Below, one piece after another: positions 1 through 11,690 of a stretch of 64,000 nt of DNA. The notes under the pieces were generated by a model that saw nothing but the letters and a program-made list of their open reading frames with translations, was not told where the DNA came from and did no database searches. Every line of letters begins with the position of its first letter. Within the stretch, counting starts at the first letter, position 1. The stretch comes from Morchella semilibera (lineage: Eukaryota > Ascomycota > Pezizomycetes > Pezizales > Morchellaceae). Position numbers and translations under genes: made by a program. The stretch spans positions 248,001-312,000 of the forward strand of contig WBVU01000008.1 of the NCBI GenBank assembly GCA_009192285.1, read 5' to 3'.

Positions 1-3000
1 AGGTACTCTGTAATCATCGGTCGGTACTAGCATCATGCCATGCACTTCTCCTCTTTGGGGTGCCCCACCATGGCTTAGATGTGGTAGCGCTCAGGTCTAT
101 GGTAAAGGGTCAACCAAATGCAAGATTAATCGAAGACCTCGATGAGTCATCGAATTTTCTTCGCCTCCTCGAGCAGTTTTGGAAATCTCATAGAACAGCT
201 GGAATCAAGATTATTTCCATATACGAGACAAAAACAACCGCTACTGTCGAAGTAGGAATGCCAATACCAGTCCTTGAGATGACTTGAAAGCTAATAACCT
301 TTAGAAAACGCCACAGGGCTGGGAACGGACTGGTCCAGAGGTCATAATGGTGAAACAGTATTCAGCGACAGCCGCGAGTACATGCCCGGAAGATATTTTC
401 CCCATCGATCGTAACCATTCCGATATAGTGAAATTTGAGAGCGAAGGATGTCAGTACTACAATATTGTTAAACAAAGGATAGGAGACTTGGTGAAGGATG
501 TGCAAGGTTTGAACAGGAACATCCCCAGCCATGAAGGTTTTTGCTAACATTGTAATAAGATGGGCCATGGGTCAAACTTGAAAGTATGATGTATCCCAGT
601 TCCCCAGAGTGGCTCCCGGAGTCTCAGCGGGGACTATGGTCCTGATTTTCCTTGATCAGTAATCCGGGGTTCATTGATGATTTATACTACTGGTAGCCTT
701 TGATGCTAACTAGTGTTTAGATACCAAACGGCAAGAGATATTGCGTTGGCTTTTGACAATAGAGTTTGAAGATCATCACTCTTTCAATTCTACCCGTCGG
801 CAGCAAGGGAGCGGTATATGGCTCTTGGAGAACAATATGTGGAAAAGGTGGGCCACGGGTGATGAATCGTCAATTCTTTGGCTGCGGGGTGATGGTAACG
901 TTGCCCTACTCAGCCAATCAGCCTGCGAGACTAACTTTATATTCAGCCGGGTCCGGTAAAACCATGTTGACGTAAGAATTCCTGCCCGAATGATTTCAAC
1001 GAAACTTATTTTAGAAAGGTCCTTCGTGATCGACACCCTGAAGATCGAGGCCAAGAGCGATGATCATATCCTTGTATACTTTTACTGTGACTATAAGGAG
1101 CCGAAGCGCCAGGAACCAGTTCCAATCCTTAATACCATCGTTAAGCAGTTCTGCTTAAAAAAATCGTTAGGTGAGATAAAGATACCCAGAATTGTGCTGG
1201 ATGAGTACAAAAAACGAGAGGATCAGGGTCATTCCGCTGGTGCCTTGAATATGAATGAATGCAAAGACTTGCTTCTCGTATTATCAAGTTACTACCTCAA
1301 AACAACTATTGTCATCGATGCGCTGGACGAGTGTAATCAGAACACACGCTGTGGGCTGTTCAATGCCCTGAAATGCATTGTTTCTATGTCCCGGAGTAAA
1401 GTAAAGATATTCATCACCAGTCGATATCACGATGACATCGAGAGAGCCTTCGGGGATACGATACATTACTATCTCTGTGCAGATGATAATCAAAAGGATA
1501 TTGAGGGGTTCATCGAGGAAGAGGTCAACCGCCGCTGCGAACCCCAAAGGCTCAAGGATACTGATTTGCCCCTACTTTCTGGCAAGGCCGTACCAGCTGA
1601 GCTCAAGACTGAGATTATTTCCACCCTAAAGTCTAGGTCATGTGGAATGTATATCCCCACCTCCCTTAAGTGCCCTCTTACCCGTTCCTAACAGCATGTT
1701 TAGGTTCCTGTGGGCACAACTTCAGGTCCTAGCCCTCTGCAACGAGAGAACGCATAGTGGCATGAGAAATGCCTTGCGGGAGCTCCCGAATACCTTGTCT
1801 GAGACGTACAGTCGCATGCTTTATCCGAGCAAGCATGCGCAGTCCAGTCGGAATCAGCTCCAGGGGCACCGTATTCTCAGATTTCTAATGAACGTCGAGA
1901 CGAGGTGGTCACAAGAACTTATCTTACAGGCCCTTGCCGTTCAGTGCGGGAGAGACACATTTGACGATGACATCTTAAGTCTTGAGCGTCCAGACATCCT
2001 GACAATCTGCCAAAACCTCGTGGTTTACAACGATAAACTAAAGACCATACAATTTGCTCATTTCTCTGTAAGAGAATATTTGCTCAGGGTAGAGGGGTTT
2101 GACCAATGTTATTGCCACAACATGATGGCTGCGGTTTGTCTAACCGCATTACTCTCTCACAGCCAGAATAAAATGATGAAAGACATTGTTTATTATGCCA
2201 CTCTGAACTGGAGCTTTTATATAAGCCGCGCTAGCCCTTTCTCAGAGGAGGTCTCTATGCTATGGAAACAGTTTCTCACTGATTGCACTCCATATAGGGA
2301 CTGGCTCTCCCGAATTCGGACTCATAATTCCAAGATTAATAGTCCTCATGGTCAGGTGCTGTCGCCCTTTTGGGTAGCGTGCTACTTCGATCTCACCGCT
2401 ATAGCCAGGACTATTCTCCAAAATGAGGTCGATGTAAATGTAGTAAATACAGCCGGTGAAACCGCATTGCTCAGTGCTTCAGGGAGAGGCAGTACAACAA
2501 TCGTCGATTTCCTATTAGGATGCACCAAGGTTGATGCCAACCGGGCGGACAATGGCGGACGAACACCCTTGGCATCGGCCATACAGGGGGCTTGCGTGCC
2601 GGTTGTCAAACTTCTCTTACAGCGTCACGATGTCCATCTCAACCACCAGGACAGTAAGGGCGAAACCCCATTTTCTTTGGCTTCATCGGCAAGGAACTTT
2701 GAGGTGGTAAAGCTGTTGCTGGATTGTACGAGATTTGATGTAAACAATAGTAAGGCCAAAACAGGCGAAAGGCTGCTTTCATTTGCTTTGAGACACCGCG
2801 ACATCCAAATAGTACAGCTACTCCTAGCATCGGACAAGATTGATTTGAGCTACAAGGATGGGGAGGGACGAACGCCACTTTTCCTCGCCACCATGCTACA
2901 CACTTTGAGCCGAGAGTACATCCGGACTCGGGTGGACCTTTCGCGGCATGGCTCCTGGGAGATATACGACGTGCCCATTTTCTCGTCGAAACAGCTACCC

Positions 3001-4404
3001 ACGCATGGAGAGGACGATCCCCGCAGACATATCATCGAGGTCAGGCGCCGTAAGCGGAGCTTCGATCGCTGGAAAGGTCGCGCGTCCCCCTCAATGCGGG
3101 CGCCCCACCAGCCAACTTACTACCGAGCCCAGCCTCCGCGCGCCAGGGTGGCCCTTATTGAATGCGGCTCCGATATAGAAAAGAGCATCTTAACCTCCCT
3201 ACTACGTTTGAACAGACTGGATGCAGGTGCGGCGGACTCGGACCGGGCACCTCTTGTTTCCTTAGAACTGGACTCCTTGTGGCCGAAGATGATACAGCTG
3301 CTGCTACTTGATTACGATGCTGATCCCAACTGCCGCGATTCCCTGGGCCAGACACCGCTACTTTATGCAGCAAGGTGGAATAATGAAACGGCGGTTCTGC
3401 TTTTATCAAGGAGCAAGGCTATCGACGTAAATATGGCGGACAACAACGGCCGAACACCGCTCTCGTACGCCTCGGAGAGAGATGCCGGTGAGGTATTCAA
3501 CTCTTTGTTGGCGAGCGAGGCCATAAATGTTAATATGGCGGACAACAATGGGCGAACACCGCTCTCGTACGCGGCAAAGAAGGGGAGTTGTGTGACAGTT
3601 GGGCACCTGTTGGCGAGAAAGGGCATCGATCCAAATTTGGCAGACAAGAGCGGCAGAACACCGCTCTCGTACGCCTCAGAGTGGAATGATTGTACGGCAA
3701 TTAACCTTTTGTTAGCGAGCAAGACTATCGATGTAAATATGGCGGACAACCGTGGACGAACACCACTCTCGTACGCCTCGGAGCGAGATGCCTATACGGC
3801 AATTAGCCTTTTGTTGGCGAGCAGGGCCATCGATGTAAATATGGCGGACAACAACGGCCGAACACCGCTCTCGTACGCCTCAGAGAGAGATAATTATACG
3901 ACAGTTAACGTTTTAGTGCACACCCATAGAAATATAGCGGTCAACAATGGCGAAGAACCGCCCTCGTACGACTCGCACAGAGGTTGCTGCACGGCACTTG
4001 AGCTTCTGCTGGCGAGCAATAGCATCGATATAGATATGGCGGACAACAATGGCCGAACACCGCTCTCATACGCCTCGGAGAGAGGTGGCCGCACGTCGAT
4101 TAAGCTTCTGCTGGCGAGCAAGAGCATCGACGTAAATAGGACGGACAGCAACGGCCGAACACCACTCTCGTACGCAGCAGAGAGGGGTAATTATACGACA
4201 GTTGAGCCTCTTGTGGCGTGCAAGGACACCGATATAAATCTGGCAGACAAGAGCGGCCGAACACCACTCTGCTACGCAAGAATGGGTACTGAATACCTAT
4301 TACATGGGGCCAACGCGGACACAATGGACGTTGATGACATACTCGCGGGTTTACAAAGTGACAAACACCGGTACATTGTTCGGTTGCTCGAAGCACGTCA
4401 TTAG
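1..4404 (+). CDS. NLR-like protein: alpha/beta-hydrolase remnant, NACHT, ankyrin repeats (5' end outside window)
   Basis: Probable STAND receptor of the fungal NLR class, which senses non-self and triggers cell death. Visible exons that keep one frame: 3-251, 305-506, 721-894, 947-971, 1019-1648 and 1695-4404, giving 1329 residues; all visible introns are GT-AG. The visible N-terminus has the hydrolase motif FGVPHHGLD and the likely catalytic His in DRNHSDIVKF; the nucleophile elbow must lie upstream. The NACHT P-loop GDAGSGKT is at residues 207-214 and Walker B TTIVIDALDEC at 312-322. Ankyrin block 1 covers about 660-830, then a basic spacer, then block 2 at about 960-1295 with nine 34-residue units sharing GRTPLSYA. 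The intron 507-720 has a weak GTTTGA donor and is the least certain junction. The last exon is 2.7 kb and fully open, so the gene looks functional. Family assignment is firm; the ligand is unknown. Confidence 0.9.
3403..4298 (+). repeat. Tandem 102 bp ankyrin-coding repeats, nine units
   Basis: Nine in-frame 102 bp units code for 34-residue ankyrin repeats. The near-constant DNA core around CGAACACCGCTCTCGTACGC recurs near 3451, 3553, 3655, 3757, 3859, 4063, 4165 and 4267; the sixth unit (near 3961) is degenerate. The variable residues follow the core (DAGEVFN, GSCVTVG, NDCTAIN, DAYTAIS, GGRTSIK), the face that usually contacts ligand. High DNA identity suggests recent unequal crossing-over or gene conversion. 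Confidence 0.9.
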
Positions 4405-4894
4405 AGAACCTGGTTCTGTTAGGTGGGACTAAATCCGCGCCCTAGATTTTGGGTAGCAACTAACCCACTATCTGTATTTCAGAAACAATTGATGATCCCC
4501 ATTTGGATTTAATGAATTTGTACGGGATTGAGCATATGGGATCCGTCTCTGCGTCATTAGTTTGGATATTATAGCTTCTTGTAACCCTCTTCTCCTCTTT
4601 CATTACCACGCAAGTCGATTAAAGAGACTTTGTATGAGCATGAAATATTCCTACAGGCGGGAGAGTCAACCTATGGTTAACGTTGTGCACACCTGTAACC
4701 TAACCAGTTTCGAGTATTTTTCTTTTTTGTTTACATCATACCAGTTTCTGGTATCAACTTCAAGCGCTCACAACTCTCTTTTTTTCTCCCAATTGAATGA
4801 TAGTTCCCTTTAAAAACTGGGTTTTGTAGGGGGTCAAACGAATGAGTGATCCAAAATTTTATGATTAGGAACAGATTCTATAGGAGAGTTTGGT
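4405..4894. other. Intergenic, no gene seen
   Basis: AT-rich 3' flank of the first NLR. I see no coding signal, RNA gene or clear repeat. Confidence 0.6.
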
Positions 4895-4986
4895 ACTTTG
4901 CGCAAATGGAGCCAGTCCTATATTGTGATTCTCTGATTGGCAGGCTATTGGATCGGTGCCAACCAGGTTACCCATTTGCGCAAAGT
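4895..4986. mobile_element. MITE-like inverted-repeat element, 92 bp
   Basis: A perfect 15 bp terminal inverted repeat, ACTTTGCGCAAATGG at 4895-4909 and its complement at 4972-4986, flanks about 60 bp of non-coding sequence. Size and form fit a miniature inverted-repeat element; the superfamily is unclear. Confidence 0.6.
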
Positions 4987-5029
4987 CCCCAATCATGGTT
5001 GGGTCCCTGCCTTGGCGTACCCTAGGCAC

Positions 5030-5189
5030 TAGACGACTTCCCTAGCCACCCGAGCACCCCTCTCACTCAAACATTTAATGTAAAAAGAAGAGTATCCTCG
5101 TTGTAACAGGCTTCTGTACTACCTACGTCACCAATCGTTATCAACTGTTCAAGTGAGGAGGGTGTTCGAGTGGCTAGGGGAGTCGTCTA
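5030..5189. mobile_element. Inverted-repeat element with tRNA-like arms, 160 bp
   Basis: About 39 bp at 5030-5068 is complementary, with a few mismatches, to 5151-5189. Each arm contains a GTGTTCGAGTGGCTAGG-like string resembling the 5' part and A box of tRNA-Ser/Leu. A third single copy lies at 32865-32900. No B box is visible, so this is not a tRNA gene; it may be a pair of head-to-head SINE fragments. Confidence 0.5.
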
Positions 5190-6286
5190 AGCTTTAAAAT
5201 GCTTAATTATCCAATTAGGATTTTGATGTTCAAAAACAATGTCACAATCGGTTCCGTCAGGTTAAAGGTGTCCCCCAAAATATCCAGAGATGCGCCAAGC
5301 TGATGCCGTAGGGCTCGTCGCAGGCCATCGTAAATCCTTCCTCGCTACAGCCGACTCTCGATATAGTGATGAGCTCAGGACTGTAACCTAGCAGTTCAGG
5401 GTTAAAAGCGACTCCTGTTTCAACAAAGGTTTGCCCACTCACAGATTCCCTATCCTCCTAATTCAGCAAGATGTTTACCCCTTGCTTTTCCTCACATATT
5501 TCCATTTTCTCATCAGGTTTTTGTTCTCTTGATATACTTGTAAGTATGTCCATACAAAGTCTCACCAAATAGCTAATGATATCGTTATATCAAGGTGCCA
5601 CTAAGCCTACGTACTAAAAGGTTGGGACCCGCAGGAGCCATCCATATAACGCGAATACCACTATATCGAGCATCACTATGTAGAGAGCCAACTATTCTCG
5701 AACGCCAACATCTCTTCTGATCTCCCTTTTGTCCGTCAAGTATCCCATGCCTCTATAGATCATCATCTATACGTGGGGTTATGATGACGCCGGGATGCAT
5801 ATGCACTGCACTGCTGGTATGTCGTTTCGTTCCGGTGGGTAACACGGCAGGGACCTCCTCTCTTCGCCGCCTGATAGAATTCTGTGGAATGAGACGCGGT
5901 GTGTGGTAGATGTCGCGAGTGAAAGGTGATTTTGGGAAGCACGTTGGTCCCGGCGCGGGCGCTAGCTCGCTTTGTGGTGGGTGTGGTCTATCTGTACCTG
6001 CCCTGCTCCTATGAAGTGATGGACATGCCACAATATGGTGGTGTGGTGCTATCCAGAACTCCGCTCTGTCGCATAATTGGGAGTGTCCGGTAACCAGTGC
6101 AGACCAAGAGGTGCCTCGAAACATGGTCCCACCGAGGAAACAAATATTGAAGGGGACTACAACCACCAGGGTGTCGGAACTAGAAACACAAGGATATTCC
6201 TAAGGGAACTGCGACCACCGGACCTATATCTTGCCAAACCCAGATTCCCTCGGGAATACCCACTCATTGCAGAGGATTTCTCAATA

Positions 6287-6301
6287 TAGGGTTAGGGTTA
6301 G
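6287..6301 (+). repeat. Interstitial telomere-like repeat (TTAGGG)
   Basis: About two and a half TTAGGG units in unique sequence. One of fourteen such sites in the window. Confidence 0.85.
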
Positions 6302-6796
6302 AAATGAGTGAATTTTGGCTTTGCTGTTAGGTCTCATGGGCCGTTGGAAAACGTATGGGTGATGGATCCTGGTGCCGGTGGGGTGTGTACCTTCACGAAC
6401 CCTACGTGATTCGGGGGGCGAGACTGGTGGCGGGGGTAGTCGATGCGAGTGGCCTTGAGGAGTTGGACCCCAACGATTGCAAAAAGATCTGGACGTGTTC
6501 TTTCTAGGTTCTTATATCCATATTCTAAAGTCTCCTTTTTGTTTAACTCGTTACTTGAGTTCCGATTATGTTCCAATCAACATCTCATCAAGACCCTACC
6601 ATGCACCAGAACACGCAGCCGAGAAAGGCCGGTCTTGAGGGTACATATCCCACCCCGAGTCACCTGTCATCCAAAGCCCCTTTTGTGACAACATTGACCA
6701 TAAGTCGGTAACGCCCCTTCCTGAATCTGAGGGGAACTCACACGATATCACTCGCATCACACATGGTCACTCGGTCCACCACCGCTCTCATTATCC

Positions 6797-6820
6797 TTAT
6801 TTATTTATTTATTTATTTAT
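6797..6820. repeat. TTAT microsatellite
   Basis: Six uninterrupted TTAT units. Confidence 0.95.
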
Positions 6821-7570
6821 GATAGCCACGACAAGTTAGCGGGGGAGTGGATCACATGCGGCAACCCCCAGGGCTAGGGTCTTTCTGTGAGATCCCCTTG
6901 CAGCGCGCACCAAGTCTAGTTCCACCTGCTGCCGCGGTGTCATCAGAGATACATCCTCCGGGAGCATGTTAGCAAAGTATATATGCCTAATCCGACACAA
7001 CTCAGTCCTCTGTATACATATGCCATCACACCAGGAACACTCATAGCCTGCTTTGGCCGCCCGCATCGCGCCCTTCTAGTATATTAGACGGCGACAGGGC
7101 CCCCGGTTATACCACCACTTGAGGCTAGCCTACGGGTATCTAAATAGGGAGGTGTGGGGTAACGGCACTCTGCGCTCCCTTCTTTGCTACACGAGCCGCC
7201 GGACTGTTAGATTGATGGATATGGTAGACACAGCGGCACACCATCACCAGCTTCATTTTGTGTGTTTCCTTTGTGTTTTTCGTGGAGATGGCGGCAGATG
7301 GGAGAGTAGTTGTTGGGAGTGTGCCATTGTCATAGCCTAAGGGTTGGGTGCGGTTAGTGGTGCAAACAAAAAAACAAAACCTTCGTCTTGTGTGGTGCAC
7401 GAGATGAGCCGGCACGAGCAGGCACAAGCAGCCGCCCTTACAAGTCGGGTTGACTCGGGCTTTTCCCGCTGCTCGACTTGAAAGGCTCGAGCCTTTTAGC
7501 TGTTGGTTGAATCAGAGTAAAAATGCTAACAGTATCTTGGTAATGTATTTCATACCGTGTTGTCATGATG

Positions 7571-7583
7571 AACCCTAACCCTA
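7571..7583 (-). repeat. Interstitial telomere-like repeat
   Basis: Two adjacent CCCTAA-type units (AACCCTAACCCTA). Confidence 0.85.
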
Positions 7584-8502
7584 TGTACATATATTGCATC
7601 GGTGGGGTTTTGGGTGACTTCGGTGGCTGATATCTGAGTCCAGTAGGGAACCCGAGTGGCTCAAGCTGTACAAGAGTGTTTCCGGGCCGGATCGGGTCGG
7701 GTAGCTGTTACTATGACGCGATTTAAGCCTTTCCTCTTGCTCGTCTCGAGCCGGCCCGCCGCTCTGAAACACTCCCCCCACCACTGCCGACATAGCCTTC
7801 CATGCCTGTTCGCACCATCAACCCCGCCCTCTTCCAAATTCCAGAGTGGGGATCACCTCCGGCGCCGGCCGGCGGGTCGTCGGCCCGTTATGGATCACTG
7901 TAGGAGACGCAGTCCAGTGTGGTCGCGTAGGTGGGGCTCTTGTCGGCCTTAACGGCGCTTCTGTGCGCGGAAGAGGTCGGGACGTGGTATCGTGAGAGCC
8001 CTGTTCGGGCTATACCTTGCCGTCCCCTCCCCTGGGGTCCCTCCGGGGGTATGCCGATATTTGCACCCTCACCGCTCCCTTGGGTCGAACCACGTAACGT
8101 ACCCGGCGCCGGCGGTGATTATTGCTCTGTGAGTGCGATTTGCAATTTAGCAGGCGAGTGCATACTACATACAGTGCGCGAGTATGAAGTTCTAGGCCTG
8201 AGGATTGGCGACTCATTAATTCATTAGCAGCACCACTTGTAGAAAAGAAAGCAATAGTTGCCTCCTCCGATCCGGACCTGGAGGGGTGCGAGACACCGGT
8301 CCCCCTCCCCTGCCCCGGCCCGCGCTCCTACGCCACCGTTGATTAAAGTCACACTATTACCAACACTTCCGGATAAATCACACTGCCATGGAGGCTAGCG
8401 CATGGAATGAAAAGAATGGGGACGAACAATATACGGTGAAGCTATGGGCATGGCTTTTTGTCCCCACTGTGTACTGTAAAGTGGTCTTTTGCGCGCGCGC
8501 TT

Positions 8503-8582
8503 GGCAGGTTACCCGGCTTGATCGTGGCAGGTTACCCGGTTTGATTGTGGAAGGTTATCCGGCTGGATTGTGGAAGGTTACA
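8503..8582. repeat. 23 bp tandem repeat, about 3.5 copies
   Basis: The unit GCAGGTTACCCGGYTTGATY plus GTG recurs three and a half times, the later copies reading GAAGGTTATCCGG. It directly follows a GCGC run and is not in a gene. Confidence 0.85.
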
Positions 8583-10189
8583 CCTACATACAAAGTACTT
8601 GCTACACCTTACTGTTTAAGCTGATGGGGATAGGTCATTAACACAGAGGGATAAAGGGATTAAGTGGCACCTCCCGTCCCAGAAACATCATCAACTCAGG
8701 CACCAATTTTTTATTGGAATAGGAGCCTGGCTGGGAGGTTCCCCGACAATAAACCTCAAACATAACCTTCGATTTGCAAGCATGGCAGACCCCTATCTAC
8801 CTTGGCTTCCGTTCCAGGCGTCATAGCCGTCGGACTCCACCTTCCATATGCGCTGGGTACTGCAATCAGTGATACCCGGCCGACTCCAAAAGCAATGGCA
8901 TTCCTTCGGAACTCGAGGCACCCTGCAAATGACTCCGATTGTTTGAGGAAGTCCTAAAGGGTGATTATTTGTCAGCTCATCCGCAGCTTCCGTCAGCAGG
9001 TCTTCCCAAGCTCCTGAACGCCGTAATGTCAGATCCCATTACTTTGCACGGAATAAACTACGCAACTACGGCGGGGGGCCAGAATATGGTTGCTTCCGCA
9101 GTTTGTTGAAGAGTTTCTTGTTTGGCTTCCGCGCAAGAGATATCAGGTACTTAACCGATGCTACATGTAGGTAGATCCCGTTCTCACTATGGCCATGACT
9201 TTATTGCTACCTCTGATTACTTCGCGGTTTGGTTTTGAGCGGCATCCGTACGCTTCCGGAACCGATTGTTGAAGTTGCCCTCCTCAGCGGTGGGTTTAAA
9301 GCCCACGAGGAGTGAGCCAGCAACCCTTGGGGTCATCCGCAGGAAACGATATATAGATCGCCTTAACCGGCGGGGGTAACTACGACTTTGGCGTCTAGTT
9401 CAAGCCTAGATAGGTAGCGTAGTGTTTCACTTTCGGTAAAGCGGGTGATGTTCTGACCAATCAGGGAATCTTGACAGATGAGAAAGGGAGAGCAGTCATC
9501 TTTGCGGCGGCGGTGCGGTTGGTTATGGCTCGTCGCTTACATTCTGACACGCGAGATCATTTCTGATCCGTTATACTACTTCCGACATCGACCGATCCTA
9601 TCTAATAACCCTGTTCCGAAGGCGCCTTGGCGGAAGGCGAGTTACAAGAGGCATCGCCATGACAATGTACTACATCTGAACTCCGAGACGACATATACCT
9701 CTATGGTGATCCTGCTTATGCTCTATCATACGGTATTTTGAGTGCATATCAATTTCTACCTGATCGACCCCTCAATCCGGTGCTACGAGAAGATAATGAT
9801 TTAATGTCAGGATTCCATGTAAGTGTTGAGCATAGCTTTGCGAAAACCATGATGTTGTGGAGTTTCAATGGATTCAAAGGTAATCTAAAAATTGGACCCT
9901 CACCTATCGCTGCGTATTTTATTGTATCGGTTTTCTTTAGTCATATACATAGCTGTATATACGGAAATCAAATTAGCAGAAGGTTTGGCTGTCAACCGCC
10001 AAGTATAAAAGAATATCTGTCATAAATTATGTACATCAAATTCATTGTTGCTTAATTTAATTCCTCTAATTTGTCAAGTATCCGTGAAAGTAACTCTGAC
10101 GTTGCCATAAAGGCTTTATTTAGGTGTCTCGGGTTGTAATTTTGACTGACCGTCTATCAGATACCCTACATAACAAACGCAAAGCCAAG

Positions 10190-10302
10190 AGCCGTAAAGT
10201 GGCTCGAATCTAAGGCTTTTATTGGTTCACAAGCAGCCGGAGTGGCTAAGATCGTTCCAGCCGAGATACCGGCATGTCACCTTTAAGCCACGCCGCACCA
10301 TA
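10190..10302 (+). mobile_element. Right-end fragment of a dispersed TIR element
   Basis: Its last 110 bp match the right end of the 402 bp element at 23028-23429, including the terminal string GCCGCACCATA and the block GGCATGTCACCTTTAAG. No left terminus is recognisable upstream, so this copy is truncated or decayed. Confidence 0.6.
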
Positions 10303-10433
10303 TCGGCAACGAAAGTGCCAAGGTATTACTTGATTAGGAAAGTGAGGGCTAAAAAACACCAATCCCGCACCTTCTCTGGATACAGGTGTCTGCAACCATA
10401 AGGGGTCCGCATGGGATAAACAGCCATGTCCTG

Positions 10434-10445
10434 AACCCTAACCCA
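10434..10445 (-). promoter_or_regulatory. Telomere-like motif about 110 bp upstream of gene copy A
   Basis: AACCCTAACCC preceded by CCTG. The same motif sits at nearly the same distance from the start in copy B (12923). It could act as a telobox bound by a TRF/Myb-type factor, as telobox motifs do in some ascomycete promoters; that role is inference. Confidence 0.35.
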
Positions 10446-10544
10446 TCCATCGTCATCATTTAGGCCCTCCACAACGGCCGAGGTCCCAGGCCCCCCACAC
10501 TCATCACCATTCTTCATCCCTATTAAATCCTCAATCAGTTTACA

Positions 10545-11222
10545 ATGATATCCTTCATTCCGATGCTTTTAGTCGTGGCCGGCCTAGCGGTGCTGATGCT
10601 CACGCTGATTATAGCCAGCTTTTTCGCCGCCGTCTCTGCCGCCGTCGTCACTGCCGCCGCCGTCGCTGCCACCGTCTCTGCAACCGTCTCTGCCGCCGTC
10701 GCTGCCGCGGTCGTCCTTGCCGCCGCCGTCTCTGCCGTCGTCTCTGCCGCCGTCGCTGCCGCCGTCTCTGCTGCCGTCTCTGCTGCCGTCTCTGCCGCTG
10801 TCGCTGTCGCCGCCGTCTCTGCCGCCGTCGCTGTCGCCGTCGTCTTTGCCGCCGCCGTCTCTGCCGCCGTCTCTGCCGCCGTCTCTACCACCGTCGCTAT
10901 CGCCGTCGCTGTCGTGCTATTCTTTGCCAAATATGTTCTACGCATGGTACCAAGCATCACTGCGTTCTTGTTGCAGCGCGCGAGTGGTGCGGCCAAGGAG
11001 GAGGAGGAGGAGGAGGGGGGCAGCAGGCGCCCCAAACAAACAGGGCTGATATCAACAATGGGTGCCGGTACGCCCCAAATAGCGGAGTGGCCTGCTTACC
11101 CTATCGTGGCGACCGGGCACGCAAGCAACGCAACTCTTCTGGTATTGGCCGGGTTAGGTGACCGCGGCGCTCAGATGGGGGATGTCAGCGAAATAGAGAA
11201 GTTTATTTCAGTAGAGTTATAG
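10545..11222 (+). pseudogene. RING-less duplicate of the RING-finger gene (copy A)
   Basis: An open frame of 225 codons: a hydrophobic start, about 100 residues of Ala/Val/Ser repeats from a GCC/GTC/TCT minisatellite, then Glu-rich KEEEEEEGG, then a segment conserved with copy B (TGLISTMGAGTPQ, HASNAT, LVLAGLGDRGAQM). Where copy B continues into a C3HC4 RING, this copy has about 35 unrelated bases and stops, so an internal deletion removed the RING. The N-terminal coding frame is uncertain: the alternative frame, reading Arg/Cys-rich repeats, shows several synonymous third-position differences from copy B. Either the duplicate is dead or it makes a protein without the zinc finger. Confidence 0.5.
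10617..10912. repeat. GCC/GTC/TCT-rich coding minisatellite
   Basis: Twelve-base units such as TCTGCCGCCGTC and GCTGCCGCCGTC repeat for about 300 bp. Copy B has only about three units at 13127-13158, so the array expanded or contracted after duplication. All three frames stay open on both strands, which explains several spurious Ala/Thr- or Ser/Pro-rich open frames. Confidence 0.9.
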
Positions 11223-11690
11223 GCTGGGCTCTGTATATATCGGCATGCTTGACAGTAGGCGAATATTATGCTGGGACCAACTGTCACTTGGAATAGTCGT
11301 GGGGGCAGTGCAGGGGGGTGTCATGGCGGTTATGGGAATTGAAGAAGGAAGACATCCGGCGGGAGGGGGATATTTGGCACTAGAGGAAAGGAGGGGATGG
11401 AACACAAGTTGTTCTTAAGTAGTTACTCTTCTTTCATTTGTTGAGATGGCGGAGGATGTATGGTAGTTTTGGGGTTTCTTGGCCATGGTTCTCGCTTCCG
11501 GCAGAATTCAAAGGAGGAAGCCAGTGTAAAAACCTTTGATGAGTGACAATCATAAAGCTGCAAGATTAGCATTTTATTTAGTGCTGTCGTGATATCAGGT
11601 CACAGATGAACAATATTTCGAAACCAGCAACCTACACTCACCGCAGGCAAGGGTATTGAGAAGACCGGGCGGGGCATATATTGATCGCAA

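Larger units (their letters stand above)
5190..10429. other. Long intergenic stretch without a supported gene
   Basis: Only short unconvincing open frames occur. Recognisable contents: telomere-like motifs at 6287-6301 and 7571-7583, a TTAT microsatellite at 6797-6820, a 23 bp tandem repeat at 8503-8582, and the end of a dispersed TIR element near 10190-10302. Confidence 0.6.
10430..11690 (+). repeat. Segmental tandem duplication, copy A
   Basis: Aligns by eye along its length with 12900-14215: telomere-like motif, gene start, hydrophobic or Arg-rich GCC/GTC minisatellite, GAG tract, the TATATATCG block, the shared GGATGTATGGTAGTTTTGGG segment and a common 3' end near CACAGATGAA. Relative to copy B it has a much longer minisatellite but lacks about 280 bp holding the RING-coding region. 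Confidence 0.85.

Noticed and set aside
5753-6166. 137-codon open frame, minus strand
   Set aside because: No domain, no intron signals and unconvincing composition; likely chance.
10535-11035. Ala/Thr/Glu-rich open frame on the minus strand
   Set aside because: It arises from the stop-free GCC/GTC minisatellite; the plus-strand copies and the RING exons point to the other strand.
10717-11049. Ser/Pro/Leu-rich open frame on the plus strand
   Set aside because: Same minisatellite in another frame, with no conservation downstream of it in copy B.
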